Assembly (NCBI GenBank): GCA_021201665.1 | Contig: JAJQEO010000121.1 | Span: forward strand, 1 to 64,000 | Direction of reading: 5' to 3' | Length of the DNA: 64,000 nucleotides | Source of the DNA: Lachnospiraceae bacterium | GTDB taxonomy: Bacteria > Bacillota > Clostridia > Lachnospirales > Lachnospiraceae | Shown here: in pieces, positions 1-8,504 of the stretch | How positions within the stretch are numbered: the stretch's first letter is position 1 | Layout: every line of letters starts with the position of its first letter | Program-made: the position numbers and the translations under genes | Notes under the pieces: generated by a model | What the model was told of the DNA's origin: nothing | Seen by the model: the letters and a program-made list of their open reading frames with translations, nothing else | The model's database searches: none

Positions 1-2
1 AC

Positions 3-31
3 TTGAAATTCTGGGAAAAATTAGGTAGAAT
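3..31 (+). promoter_or_regulatory. Predicted sigma-A promoter of gap
   Basis: TTGAAA and TAGAAT hexamers separated by 17 bp, about 85 bp upstream of the gap start codon. This is the only good promoter match in front of gap in the window. Confidence 0.65.
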
Positions 32-114
32 AGCAAAAGGTTGGGGATTTTTTAACAAATATGTGGATCCCTGATACTTACCTGTAAAAATCACATATAG
101 GAGGAATTATTATC

Positions 115-1128
115 ATGGCAGTAAAAGTTGCGATCAATGGATTTGGACGTATCGGCCGTCTGGCATTCAGACAGATGTTCCAGGCAGAGGGCTACGATGT
201 AGTAGCGATCAACGATCTGACCAGCCCGAAGATGCTGGCTCACCTTCTGAAGTATGACTCTTCTCAGGGTAAGTATGAGAAGGCTGACAAGGTTTCCTAT
301 ACGGACGACGCGATCGTAGTTGATGGACATACCATCACGATCTACAAAGAGGCAGACGCTTCCAAGCTTCCGTGGGGCGAGCTGGGCGTAGATGTTGTTC
401 TGGAGTGCACCGGATTCTATACCTCCAAGGAAAAATCCATGGCTCATATCAACGCTGGCGCAAAGAAGGTTGTTATCTCCGCACCGGCCGGAAATGATCT
501 TCCGACTATCGTTTACAATGTAAACCATAACACTCTGACACCGGAAGATACCGTTATCTCCGCAGCTTCCTGTACGACGAACTGCCTGGCTCCGATGGCG
601 AAGGCTCTTAATGACTATATGCCGATCGAGTCCGGTATTATGTGCACGATCCATGCGTACACCGGCGACCAGATGATCCTTGACGGACCGCAGAGAAAAG
701 GCGATCTGAGAAGATCCCGCGCAGGCGCATGCAATATCGTTCCGAACTCCACAGGCGCTGCAAAGGCAATCGGCCTGGTTATTCCGGAGCTGAAGGGCAA
801 GCTCATCGGCGCTGCACAGCGTGTTCCGACCCCGACAGGTTCTACTACGATCCTGAACGCGGTTGTAAAGGGCGAAGCTACGGTTGAGGGTATTAACGAG
901 GCAATGAAGGCTCAGGCTACAGAGTCCTTCGGCTACAACACTGATGAGATCGTATCCTCTGACGTGATCGGTATGAGATTTGGTTCTCTGTTCGACGCTA
1001 CCCAGACGATGGTTGTAAATCTTGGCAACGGCACCTCTCAGGTACAGGTTGTTTCATGGTACGACAATGAGAACTCCTATGTAAGCCAGATGGTTCGCAC
1101 GATCAAGTATTTCGCTGAGCTGGTGTAA
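115..1128 (+). CDS. gap: Glyceraldehyde-3-phosphate dehydrogenase, type I
   Basis: This 337-aa protein oxidises glyceraldehyde-3-phosphate to 1,3-bisphosphoglycerate with NAD in cytosolic glycolysis. The N-terminus has the Rossmann motif NGFGRIGR (residues about 8-15), and the catalytic cysteine sits in [12 protein letters not shown] near residue 153. Length is standard for the family. The start is fixed by an AGGAGG-type site 8-10 nt upstream of ATG. It is followed by its own terminator and then pgk and tpiA, the usual clostridial triose-phosphate cluster. Nothing unusual is seen. Confidence 0.97.
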   Translation: MAVKVAINGFGRIGRLAFRQMFQAEGYDVVAINDLTSPKMLAHLLKYDSSQGKYEKADKVSYTDDAIVVDGHTITIYKEADASKLPWGELGVDVVLECTGFYTSKEKSMAHINAGAKKVVISAPAGNDLPTIVYNVNHNTLTPEDTVISAASCTTNCLAPMAKALNDYMPIESGIMCTIHAYTGDQMILDGPQRKGDLRRSRAGACNIVPNSTGAAKAIGLVIPELKGKLIGAAQRVPTPTGSTTILNAVVKGEATVEGINEAMKAQATESFGYNTDEIVSSDVIGMRFGSLFDATQTMVVNLGNGTSQVQVVSWYDNENSYVSQMVRTIKYFAELV

Positions 1129-1162
1129 TCCATCGTTTCCTATAATTATAAGAAGACCCAGA

Positions 1163-1195
1163 AGAGGTCCGGTCTGATAGGGCCGGATCTCTTTT
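1163..1195 (+). terminator. Intrinsic terminator after gap
   Basis: An inverted repeat (AGAGGTCCGG / CCGGATCTCT, one G-T pair) is followed by a short T-run, 35 bp after the gap stop. It should separate gap from pgk, at least in part. Confidence 0.75.
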
Positions 1196-1377
1196 CCGTC
1201 TATGCGGCCCTCGCAGAATGGCTTTTGCAAAATATTAGCAGAAACCAGCTGAGATTTCATTGATTTTACCGGATTACAGCCGGAAATTGATAGGCTGTTC
1301 AGGATGCTCTCCAGAGGATTCGATTTATTTCAGCAGGACCGCAGGACATGAAAAAGATATTTCAGGAGGATTTTTCA

Positions 1378-2598
1378 ATGCTTAACAAAAAGACAGTTGA
1401 TGATTTCAACGCAAGTGGCAGAAGAGTTCTGGTTCGCTGTGACTTTAACGTACCGCTCAAGGCTGGCGAGATCACGGACGAGACCCGAATCGTGGCGGCG
1501 CTGCCGACCATCAAAAAGCTGATCGCAGATGGCGGCAAGGTCATTCTTTGCTCCCATCTTGGCAAAGTAAAAAATGGCCCGAACGAGGGAGAGTCTCTTG
1601 CTCCGGTAGCAAAGAGACTGAGCGAGAAGCTTGGCAAGGAAGTAAAATTTGTTTCTGATTATAATGTGACCGGCGCGGACGCGACAGCAGCCGTAGAGGC
1701 CATGCAGCCTGGAGACGTCATCCTTCTGCAGAATACCCGCTTCCGCGGCGCGGAAGAGACCAAGAACGGCGAAGCGTTCAGCAAAGAGCTGGCTGATCTC
1801 TGCGATGATTATGTATGCGACGCGTTTGGTTCCTCTCACAGAGCGCATGCGTCCGTGGCAGGCGTTACGGAAGTTGTACGTGCGAAGGGCGGCAACTGCG
1901 CGGTTGGCTATCTGATGCAGAAGGAAATTGATTTCCTTGGCAACGCGGTCAACAACCCTGTTCGCCCGTTCGTAGCCATCCTTGGCGGCGCGAAGGTAGC
2001 GGACAAGCTGAACGTTATCTCCAATCTGCTTGAGAAATGTGATACTTTGATTATCGGCGGCGGCATGGCCTACACCTTCCTGAAGGCTCAGGGCTATGAG
2101 ATCGGCACCTCCCTTTGTGATGATACCAAGCTGGATTATTGCAAAGAGATGATGGCCAAGGCAGAGCAGCTGGGCAAGAAGCTCCTTCTTCCGGTTGACA
2201 CCGTGGTGACAGCTGCGTTCCCGAACCCGATCGATGCTGAGATTGCAACAGAAGTCTATGCATCCACAGAGATTCCGTCGGATAAGATGGGCATGGATAT
2301 CGGACCGAAGACCCAGGCTCTTTACGCAGAGGCTGTTAAGTCTGCAAAGACCGTAGTATGGAACGGACCGATGGGCGTATTTGAGAACCCGACTCTGGCA
2401 GCCGGCACCATCGCGGTAGCGAAATCTCTGGCTGAGACCGATGCGACCACCATCATCGGCGGCGGAGACTCCGCGGCAGCAGTCAACCAGCTTGGCTTTG
2501 GCGACAAGATGTCCCACATCTCCACAGGCGGCGGCGCATCCCTTGAGTTCCTTGAGGGCAAGGATCTTCCGGGCGTTGTTGCGGCAGACGACAAATGA
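1378..2598 (+). CDS. pgk: Phosphoglycerate kinase
   Basis: A 406-aa enzyme that transfers phosphate from 1,3-bisphosphoglycerate to ADP. It has the N-terminal substrate motif [17 protein letters not shown], and the nucleotide-binding C-terminal GGGDSAAA motif. The ORF track opens 30 bp earlier, but AGGAGGA sits just ahead of ATG 1378 and the family N-terminus (MLNKKTVDD) begins there. Length matches the family (about 390-415 aa). It lies between gap and tpiA. Confidence 0.97.
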   Translation: MLNKKTVDDFNASGRRVLVRCDFNVPLKAGEITDETRIVAALPTIKKLIADGGKVILCSHLGKVKNGPNEGESLAPVAKRLSEKLGKEVKFVSDYNVTGADATAAVEAMQPGDVILLQNTRFRGAEETKNGEAFSKELADLCDDYVCDAFGSSHRAHASVAGVTEVVRAKGGNCAVGYLMQKEIDFLGNAVNNPVRPFVAILGGAKVADKLNVISNLLEKCDTLIIGGGMAYTFLKAQGYEIGTSLCDDTKLDYCKEMMAKAEQLGKKLLLPVDTVVTAAFPNPIDAEIATEVYASTEIPSDKMGMDIGPKTQALYAEAVKSAKTVVWNGPMGVFENPTLAAGTIAVAKSLAETDATTIIGGGDSAAAVNQLGFGDKMSHISTGGGASLEFLEGKDLPGVVAADDK

Positions 2599-2607
2599 TG
2601 CGAAAGC

Positions 2608-2743
2608 AATGAGCCGTGCCGAGAGTAGAATAGGCGGCTCAAATGAGCTTGCTCATAGAGAGCAGATTTTCTACTCTCGATAGGGCGAATGCCCGTGCAT
2701 GAGATGGAGCGCCGTAGGGCGCGGAATCGAGGGACGGCTCATT
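2608..2743. repeat. Multi-branched palindromic intergenic element (pgk-tpiA)
   Basis: An outer 10-bp perfect inverted repeat (AATGAGCCGT / ACGGCTCATT) encloses four hairpins: CGAGAGTAGAA/TTCTACTCTCG, inside it ATGAGC-TT-GCTCAT, then GGGC-GAAT-GCCC, then GCGCC-GTA-GGGCGC. As RNA this would form a multi-way junction inside the pgk-tpiA transcript. I see no coding content. Confidence 0.75.
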
Positions 2744-2798
2744 ACACGAATTATAGAGTCCGTGCCGAGAATAATATATCATAAAGGAGACAAAAAAT

Positions 2799-3545
2799 AT
2801 GGCAAGGAAGAAAATCATCGCCGGCAACTGGAAAATGAACATGACGCCGAGCGAGGCAGTAAAGCTGGTAGAGACGCTGAAACCGCTTGTAGTGAATGAC
2901 GAAGTGGACGTCGTATTCTGCGTACCCGCAATCGACATCATTCCGGTAGTGGAAGCCGCGAAGGGCTCCAACATCCAGGTTGGCGCTGAGAATATGTACT
3001 TCGAGGAGAAGGGTGCTTACACCGGAGAAATTTCCCCGAACATGCTGGTAGACGCCGGCGCAAAATACGTTGTACTCGGCCACTCTGAGAGAAGAGAGTA
3101 TTTCGCGGAAACCAGCGAAAGTGTGAATAAAAAGATGCTCAAGGCATTTGAACACGGCATCACGCCGATCATGTGCTGCGGTGAATCTCTTACCCAGAGA
3201 GAGCAGGGCATCACGATGGACTGGATCCGTCAGCAGGTAAAGGTAGGCTTCCTCAACGTGACCGCAGAGCAGGCGAAGACAGCTGTCATCGCCTATGAGC
3301 CGATCTGGGCTATCGGTACCGGAAAGACCGCTACCACCGAGCAGGCACAGGAGGTATGCGCAGGGATCCGTGCATGCATCGCTGAGATTTATGACGATGC
3401 TACTGCAGCCGCTATCCGCATCCAGTACGGCGGCTCTGTAAACGCAAAGACCGCTCCGGACCTGTTCGCACAGGCGGACATCGACGGCGGACTGGTAGGC
3501 GGCGCTTCCCTCAAGGAAGAATTCGGTAAGATCGTTAATTATTAA
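2799..3545 (+). CDS. tpiA: Triosephosphate isomerase
   Basis: A 248-aa TIM-barrel enzyme interconverting dihydroxyacetone phosphate and glyceraldehyde-3-phosphate. Family motifs are present: GNWKMN (residues about 9-14), the catalytic histidine in LGHSERR, the catalytic glutamate in [11 protein letters not shown], and the phosphate-binding YGGSV and GGLVGGASL. Full length. Start ATG follows AAAGGAG. It completes the gap-pgk-tpiA group. Confidence 0.97.
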   Translation: MARKKIIAGNWKMNMTPSEAVKLVETLKPLVVNDEVDVVFCVPAIDIIPVVEAAKGSNIQVGAENMYFEEKGAYTGEISPNMLVDAGAKYVVLGHSERREYFAETSESVNKKMLKAFEHGITPIMCCGESLTQREQGITMDWIRQQVKVGFLNVTAEQAKTAVIAYEPIWAIGTGKTATTEQAQEVCAGIRACIAEIYDDATAAAIRIQYGGSVNAKTAPDLFAQADIDGGLVGGASLKEEFGKIVNY

Positions 3546-3546
3546 T

Positions 3547-3640
3547 ATCGGATATGGGAACACCTTTTTCCCCTATCCGTCTGCGCGAGCCCAGTGCGGC
3601 TTTTGCCGCAATAGTTCCATGCCCGGCTCAATGCATAATG
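3547..3640. repeat. Structured intergenic repeat, family B copy 1
   Basis: Begins two bases after the tpiA stop with ATCGGATATGGGAACACC. CGGATA...TATCCG forms hairpin 1. A second arm carries an inner hairpin GCGGC-TTTT-GCCGC within a GAGCC/GGCTC stem. The 3' end reads TGCATAAT. The same order of conserved blocks recurs at 6899-6989 with different, covarying stem bases. The rest of the 352-bp tpiA-amidase gap holds only the hairpin at 3738-3768. Confidence 0.7.
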
Positions 3641-3737
3641 GCATGCTTTCAGGTATCAGTCGTTTATATTCAAGCGTGTTTTATGAAAAGCAATTTTCAA
3701 TAGAATACAGACAAAATAGGGCATACTGATAGAATCG

Positions 3738-3768
3738 GGCGTTCTGTAAGTTTCATTTACAGGACGCC
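3738..3768. terminator. Hairpin between tpiA and the amidase gene, possible terminator
   Basis: A 12-bp stem (GGCGTTCTGTAA / TTACAGGACGCC, one G-T pair) with a 7-nt loop. The 3' tail is TGTTCATCTTTT, a weak T-run, so termination is possible but not certain. Confidence 0.45.
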
Positions 3769-3897
3769 TGTTCATCTTTTGACAGACTTCTGCTGCAGGT
3801 GGCCTTCGCCGTTCCGGACATCATCTGCGGGGACACTAATCAGTCCGAATGCATATGATGATACCGGGATTATTTTAAAAATCAGGAGAAGTTTACG

Positions 3898-4749
3898 ATG
3901 GCTCTGAAGATTACGAAAAAGACGAGCACACATAATACGACAGCATCCGCCGGGAGGGCGATCGAATATATCGTGATCCATTATACGGCAGGGGTTTCTT
4001 CTGCGAAGGGGATGGCTGCGAACACGGCAGAGTATTTTGCGACAACAAAGACCCAGGCATCTGCAGACTTTATTGTAGATGATAAGACCATTGTGCAGTA
4101 CAATCCGGATCTGGAAAACCGGTACTGCTGGCACTCTGGCGGCAGCGTAGCTTCAGAAAAGGGCGGTTCCCTGCATGGAGTGGCGAAAAATGCCAATTCC
4201 ATCGGGATTGAGATTTGCTCTACGAACAGTACCGGAAAAGTCCTGCCCGCGAATGATAAATCGTGGAAGTTTACGGAAGCGGTTGTGGCGAGAGTAGTGG
4301 AACTGACGCGGTACCTGATGGAGAAATATTCTATAGCCGCTGAACATGTGATCCGTCATTACGATGTGACCGGAAAACCCTGTCCGGGGATCATCGGATG
4401 GAATGCGGATTCCGGGGATGAAAGCCAGTGGAGGGCATTTTGCGCAGCGATTTCATCCGGGGTAAAAAATAACTCTGACAGTACGGAGAATGACTCTGAC
4501 AGTACGAAAAATGATTCTGACAGCACGAAGAAGGAAAGCTTTCAGGTAAAGGTGAGCATCGACAACCTGAATATCCGCACTGGTCCCGGGACAGAGTTCG
4601 CGAAGACCGGAAAGTATACCGGAAAGGGTGTGTTCACGATTGTGGAGACTTCTGAAGGAGCGGGATCTGCTGCCGGATGGGGGCTGCTGAAGGCGTACCA
4701 GAGCGGACGGAACGGGTGGATCAGTCTGGATTATGCAATGAGATTATAA
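3898..4749 (+). CDS. N-acetylmuramoyl-L-alanine amidase with SH3 domain
   Basis: A 283-aa probable peptidoglycan amidase. An amidase_2 (PGRP-like) domain covers residues about 15-180, with IVIHYTAG near residue 25, a mid-domain YCWHSGG, and HYDVTGKPCPG carrying the later zinc/catalytic ligands. A linker of repeated (N/T)DSDSTKN units at about 195-210 leads to a bacterial SH3 domain (VSIDNLNIRTGPGTEF) at about 215-283. No signal peptide is visible, so export would be holin-like, by lysis, or non-classical; this resembles phage endolysins or forespore/mother-cell amidases. It stands alone between tpiA and ylxM, with no phage genes nearby. Confidence 0.85.
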   Translation: MALKITKKTSTHNTTASAGRAIEYIVIHYTAGVSSAKGMAANTAEYFATTKTQASADFIVDDKTIVQYNPDLENRYCWHSGGSVASEKGGSLHGVAKNANSIGIEICSTNSTGKVLPANDKSWKFTEAVVARVVELTRYLMEKYSIAAEHVIRHYDVTGKPCPGIIGWNADSGDESQWRAFCAAISSGVKNNSDSTENDSDSTKNDSDSTKKESFQVKVSIDNLNIRTGPGTEFAKTGKYTGKGVFTIVETSEGAGSAAGWGLLKAYQSGRNGWISLDYAMRL

Positions 4750-4798
4750 GGCATGAGATTATAAGATTTTTCGAGGATTTTTTGTAAAGAAAAAATAC

Positions 4799-4827
4799 TT
4801 GACAGACCTTTGTTTTGTGTGTATGAT
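4799..4827 (+). promoter_or_regulatory. Strong predicted sigma-A promoter of ylxM-ffh
   Basis: TTGACA, a 17-bp spacer and TATGAT. The expected transcription start (about 4834) is only about 2-11 nt upstream of the possible ylxM start codons (GTG 4836, ATG 4845). Confidence 0.8.
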
Positions 4828-4844
4828 AGGCAACGGTGATTGGC

Positions 4845-5189
4845 ATGGACGAAGTATTGCGGCAGACGCTTCTGTATGATTTTTATGGGGAATTGCTCAC
4901 GAAGCACCAGCAGGATGTGTATGAGACGGTTGTACAGAATGACCTTTCATACTCAGAGGCAGCTGAGATGTTCGGCATCAGTCGGCAGGGAGTCCATGAG
5001 CTGGTGAAACGCAGTGTGAAGATTCTGGAGGAATATGAGTCAAAGCTGCATCTGGTTGAGCGTTTCCTGAAGATCCGGGAGAATGTGCAGCAGATTCAGT
5101 ATCTATCCTCTCACTGTGAAACGATAGAGAAAGAGAATTTAGCCAGACAGGTTTCAGAGCTATCCAGCCGAATCCTGGAAGAACTATGA
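4845..5189 (+). CDS. ylxM: YlxM-family helix-turn-helix protein of the SRP operon
   Basis: A 114-aa sigma-70-region-4-like HTH protein (LSYSEAAEMFGISRQGVHELVKR at about 36-58) with a coiled-coil-like C-terminus. Firmicute YlxM proteins are encoded just upstream of ffh and are thought to modulate the signal recognition particle; YDFYGELLTKHQQ is typical of their N-terminus. The ORF track starts at GTG 4836, but ATG 4845 fits the family better. No clear ribosome-binding site fits between the promoter and either start, so the mRNA may be leaderless. Confidence 0.88.
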   Translation: MDEVLRQTLLYDFYGELLTKHQQDVYETVVQNDLSYSEAAEMFGISRQGVHELVKRSVKILEEYESKLHLVERFLKIRENVQQIQYLSSHCETIEKENLARQVSELSSRILEEL

Positions 5190-5200
5190 CTATGACCTGT

Positions 5201-5286
5201 CAGGCGCTTATAGTAAACGACGTAAGTCATTTTACGATTTCTTGCGCAAAATGGCAAAATTTCTATTCCGGTTTATCCGGGTCAGG
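5201..5286. repeat. Family C repeat upstream of ffh
   Basis: Contains the near-palindrome GTAAACGACGTAAGTC...TTTTAC (5209-5235), followed by GCGCAAAATGGCAAAATTT and ATTCCGGTTTATCCGGGT. The same blocks occur twice in tandem at 13316-13440. The ORF track reads through this repeat as an ffh N-terminal extension (start 5186), which is not credible. Confidence 0.7.
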
Positions 5287-5302
5287 ATATAGGAGAAACG
5301 GA

Positions 5303-6661
5303 ATGGCTTTTGAAAGCTTATCGGAGAAGCTGCAGAATGTTTTTAAAAATCTGCGGAGCAAGGGGCGTCTGACGGAGGCGGATGTAAAGACCGCGCTCAA
5401 AGAAGTTAAGATGGCTCTTCTGGAAGCGGACGTCAGCTTCAAGGTAGTAAAACAGTTTATCAAGGCTGTCGAGACGAAGGCAATCGGCCAGGATGTCATG
5501 AATGGCCTGAACCCAGGACAGATGGTGATCAAGATTGTCAATGATGAGCTGGTCGCCCTGATGGGTTCTGAGACGACGGAGCTGGCGCTGCGTCCGCCTA
5601 ATGAGGTCACGGTTATAATGATGGCCGGACTGCAGGGCGCGGGCAAGACTACTACCGCCGCGAAGCTGGCGGGCAAGTTTAAGTCTAAGGGGCGCAGGCC
5701 GCTGCTGGTCGCTTGCGATGTCTACCGCCCGGCGGCGATCAAACAGCTGCAGATTAATGGAGAGAAACAGGGGGTAGAGGTTTTTTCCCTCGGCGATAAA
5801 GAAGACCCGGTACGGATTGCCAGTGAAGCGGTCCGTTACGCGAAGGAGCACAGCCTGAATCTGGTTTTTCTGGATACAGCGGGACGGCTTCATATCGATG
5901 AGGATATGATGCAGGAGCTGCAGAAGATCAAGGATATCGTTTCGGTAGACCAGACGATCCTGGTTGTGGACGCGATGACCGGCCAGGATGCGGTCAATGT
6001 CGCATCCATGTTTGAAGAGAAAATCGGCATCGACGGCGTAATCTTGACAAAGCTGGACGGCGATACGAGAGGCGGCGCGGCACTTTCCATTAAGGCGACC
6101 TGCGGCAAGCCGATTCTCTATGCCGGTATGGGCGAGAAGCTTTCTGATCTGGAGCAGTTCTACCCGGACCGCATGGCTTCGAGAATCCTCGGTATGGGAG
6201 ACGTTCTTTCTCTGATTGAAAAAGCGCAGGATACGATTGATGAGGAAAAAGCCCGCTCCATGGAGCAGCGTTTCCGCAAGGCGCAGTTTGGGTTTGACGA
6301 CTATCTGGAGAGTATGAACCAGATGAAGAATATGGGCGGTATTTCCAGTATTCTGAGTATGATGCCGGGGATGGGCGGCGCCCAGATGAAACAGATCGAA
6401 GATTCGGTGGATGAGAAGCAGATGGCCCGCATCGAGGCGATGATCCTCTCCATGACCCCGAAGGAGCGCGCGAATCCGGATATCCTCAATCTTTCCAGAA
6501 AGCGCAGAATTGCGGCGGGAGCCGGAGTGGATATCAGCGAGGTAAACCGTCTGGTAAAGCAGTTCGAACAGAGCCGCAAGATGATGAAGCAATACTCCGG
6601 AATGTTTGGCGGGAAAGGACAAAAGGGCGGAAAAATGGGACGGTTCCGGCTCCCATTTTAA
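5303..6661 (+). CDS. ffh: Signal recognition particle protein Ffh (SRP54)
   Basis: A 452-aa SRP GTPase that binds signal peptides and 4.5S/6S RNA and docks with FtsY. Order: N domain (MAFESLSEKLQ), G domain with GLQGAGKTTTAAKLA (about 105), DTAGR and TKLDGD, then a methionine-rich M domain (GISSILSMMPGMGG). The ORF track starts 117 bp early inside a repeat. ATG 5303 has AGGAGAAAC upstream and gives the family N-terminus. Co-transcribed with ylxM. Confidence 0.96.
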   Translation: MAFESLSEKLQNVFKNLRSKGRLTEADVKTALKEVKMALLEADVSFKVVKQFIKAVETKAIGQDVMNGLNPGQMVIKIVNDELVALMGSETTELALRPPNEVTVIMMAGLQGAGKTTTAAKLAGKFKSKGRRPLLVACDVYRPAAIKQLQINGEKQGVEVFSLGDKEDPVRIASEAVRYAKEHSLNLVFLDTAGRLHIDEDMMQELQKIKDIVSVDQTILVVDAMTGQDAVNVASMFEEKIGIDGVILTKLDGDTRGGAALSIKATCGKPILYAGMGEKLSDLEQFYPDRMASRILGMGDVLSLIEKAQDTIDEEKARSMEQRFRKAQFGFDDYLESMNQMKNMGGISSILSMMPGMGGAQMKQIEDSVDEKQMARIEAMILSMTPKERANPDILNLSRKRRIAAGAGVDISEVNRLVKQFEQSRKMMKQYSGMFGGKGQKGGKMGRFRLPF

Positions 6662-7043
6662 CTGACTGATGTGCGCCGGCTGATGATGCACACTGGCTGA
6701 TACACAGCTGATGCACGGTTCGCCAAAAGAAATGTTGAAAAAAAGTCCTGTAATAGAAGTTCTGCCAAAAATGCTAAAAATAGTGCTTTGAAAAAAGGAC
6801 TGAAAAGTTGTGTCAGTTCCGGCCTTTTATGAGGCCGTGGACGAGGGTGTGTGATTTTACAGAGCCCTCAAATATAGAAATGTGTAACTGCAATTTAAAT
6901 CGGATAAGGTAACACTTTTCCCCTATCCGCATGGCGTGGAGCGCGGGCAGCAAAGCTGCCAGATTCCTTTCGCGCCCCTGTGCATTATAGAATAGCAGTT
7001 ACAAGATCCGTTACAAAAAGATTTAGTACAGGAGGTGAAAAAA
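6662..7043. other. ffh-rpsP intergenic region
   Basis: 382 bp without a credible gene. It holds the second family B repeat (6899-6989). A GGCC-TTTTATGA-GGCC hairpin sits at about 6823. I found no convincing promoter for rpsP. Confidence 0.6.
6899..6989. repeat. Structured intergenic repeat, family B copy 2
   Basis: Shares ATCGGATA-GG-AACAC-TTTTCCCCTATCCG and the terminal TGCATTAT block with 3547-3640. The middle arm has changed sequence but kept pairing (GAGCGCG...CGCGCCCC around GCAGC-AAA-GCTGC). That is the pattern expected of a structured repeat rather than chance similarity. Confidence 0.7.
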
Positions 7044-7289
7044 ATGGCGGTAAAGATCAGATTAAGAAGAATGGGAAAAAAGAAAGATCCTTTCTATAGA
7101 ATCGTTGTCGCGGACGGCAGATCACCGAGAGACGGCAGATGCATCGAGGAGATCGGTTCCTACAATCCGAACACCGATCCGAGCGAGTTCAAGATTGACG
7201 AAGAGCTTGCTAAGAAATGGCTTGCGGCCGGCGCACAGCCGACCGAGACCGTCGGGAAGCTTTTCAAGCTGGCTGGCATCGAGAAGTAA
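7044..7289 (+). CDS. rpsP: 30S ribosomal protein S16
   Basis: An 81-aa small-subunit protein with the family N-terminus [34 protein letters not shown] 7044 is preceded by AGGAGG at an 8-10 nt distance; the GTG at 7035 used by the ORF track would add three residues and lies too close to that site. It starts the rpsP-khpA-rimM-trmD-rplS series typical of Firmicutes. Confidence 0.96.
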   Translation: MAVKIRLRRMGKKKDPFYRIVVADGRSPRDGRCIEEIGSYNPNTDPSEFKIDEELAKKWLAAGAQPTETVGKLFKLAGIEK

Positions 7290-7305
7290 AAAGAGGTGAG
7301 CAGAT

Positions 7306-7536
7306 ATGAAGGAATTATTGGAAGTGATTGCGAAATCTCTGGTTGAACATCCCGACGAGGTAGAGGTTACAGAAAGAGAAAGCGGCAAAACGCTTGTACT
7401 GGAGCTGAAGGTTGCTCCCACGGATATGGGCAAGGTGATCGGAAAGCAGGGCAGAATCGCGAAAGCGATCCGTTCCGTAGTGAAAGCTGCTGCGACCCGG
7501 GATGACCGCAAGGTTGTAGTGGACATCCTGCAGTAA
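7306..7536 (+). CDS. khpA: KH-domain RNA-binding protein KhpA
   Basis: A 76-aa single KH domain (GKVIGKQGRIAKAIRSVVKAA, with the GxxG loop as GKQG). KhpA proteins bind RNA and, with KhpB/EloR, affect elongation and division in Firmicutes. Sixteen bases after rpsP, with an AGAGGTGAG site. The position between rpsP and rimM is the standard one. Confidence 0.93.
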   Translation: MKELLEVIAKSLVEHPDEVEVTERESGKTLVLELKVAPTDMGKVIGKQGRIAKAIRSVVKAAATRDDRKVVVDILQ

Positions 7537-7597
7537 GGCTGTGGGATGGCATCCCGCCTGGACAGCCGTGTATATTAAAAAGATAATGCTGCTGTGA

Positions 7598-7634
7598 GGA
7601 GCTGTTAATGAAGGTTGACAGCTCCTTCTTTTCT
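7598..7634 (+). terminator. Terminator-like hairpin between khpA and rimM
   Basis: GGAGCTGT/ACAGCTCC stem followed by TTCTTTTCT. A further hairpin (GGCTGT...ACAGCC) sits just after the khpA stop. Together they may attenuate transcription into rimM-trmD. Confidence 0.6.
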
Positions 7635-7757
7635 ATATTTGATGTACACGGGCTGTGTCGGGAATTTTCCAGCCTACACTGGATGCGGCTTTGCGCAGGC
7701 GGACAGGGAGGATATGTCCCCTGCCTGATTTATACTAAAAAATTCAAGGAGAACTGT

Positions 7758-8504
7758 ATGCTGGATATTTTGCAGGTGGGTGCTGTGACATCCACGCATG
7801 GCCTGGCAGGTGACGTAAAAGTCTTTCCTACGACTGATGATCCGATGAGATACAAAGATTTAAAGACCGTTTTGGTTGAGAGGGCAGGAGCATCAGCCCG
7901 AAACCTGACGGAAGGGACAAATAACAGGCAAAAACATAACTCTTCAGACAAAAAAACTCCGGGAATCAAACAAAATGGCGCACCGAAATTATCTGAAGAC
8001 GATCTGCGGGAACTGACTATCGAACATGTCCGTTTCTTCAAAAACCTCGTCATTTTGAAATTTTGCGGCCTGGATCGAATCGAGGATGTAGAATGGCTGC
8101 GCGGACACGCTCTCTATGTCACCCGCGAGAATGCAGTTGCTCTAAAGGAAGGGGAGTACTTTATCGCGGATCTGATAGGGTTGTCTGTCTATGCGGACAA
8201 ACCTTTTGATGAAGACAGCCAGACGGGAAATGTTTTACCCAATGCAGCCTCTGGACAGTCCATGCATGCGGACAAGGGTGAAAAATCATCTGAATCGATT
8301 GAAAAACCGGAAAAGAATTCAGAACAGAGATACTTCCTTGGAGAACTGACAGATGTGCTGCAGACCGGAGCAAATGATGTCTATGAAGTAAAGCTGCCAG
8401 ACGGACGAGAAGTACTGATTCCAGCGATTCGACAGTGTATATTAAATGTTGACCTGGAACAGGGCACCATGCTCGTGCATCTGCTGGAGGGACTGCTGGA
8501 ATGA
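7758..8504 (+). CDS. rimM: Ribosome maturation factor RimM with two low-complexity insertions
   Basis: RimM assists 30S maturation near S19. The conserved parts are present: VGAVTSTHGLAGDVKVFPTTDD at the N-terminus, EYFIADLIGLSVY in the middle, and a PRC-barrel C-terminus (VYEVKLPDGREVLIPAI). The protein is 248 aa, against about 165-180 usually. The excess lies in two hydrophilic stretches, about residues 43-83 and 149-190. The ORF track starts 150 bp too early; AAGGAGA precedes ATG 7758. It overlaps trmD by 4 bp. Confidence 0.93.
   Translation: MLDILQVGAVTSTHGLAGDVKVFPTTDDPMRYKDLKTVLVERAGASARNLTEGTNNRQKHNSSDKKTPGIKQNGAPKLSEDDLRELTIEHVRFFKNLVILKFCGLDRIEDVEWLRGHALYVTRENAVALKEGEYFIADLIGLSVYADKPFDEDSQTGNVLPNAASGQSMHADKGEKSSESIEKPEKNSEQRYFLGELTDVLQTGANDVYEVKLPDGREVLIPAIRQCILNVDLEQGTMLVHLLEGLLE

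Noticed and set aside
3898-4749. Prophage remnant signalled by the endolysin-like amidase
   Set aside because: No other phage genes, integrase or att-like repeats nearby.
5186-5302. N-terminal extension of Ffh in the ORF track
   Set aside because: Encoded by the family C repeat; the real start has AGGAGA at 5291-5296.
7608-7757. N-terminal extension of RimM in the ORF track
   Set aside because: Begins inside a terminator hairpin; a good ribosome-binding site and the family N-terminus are at 7758.
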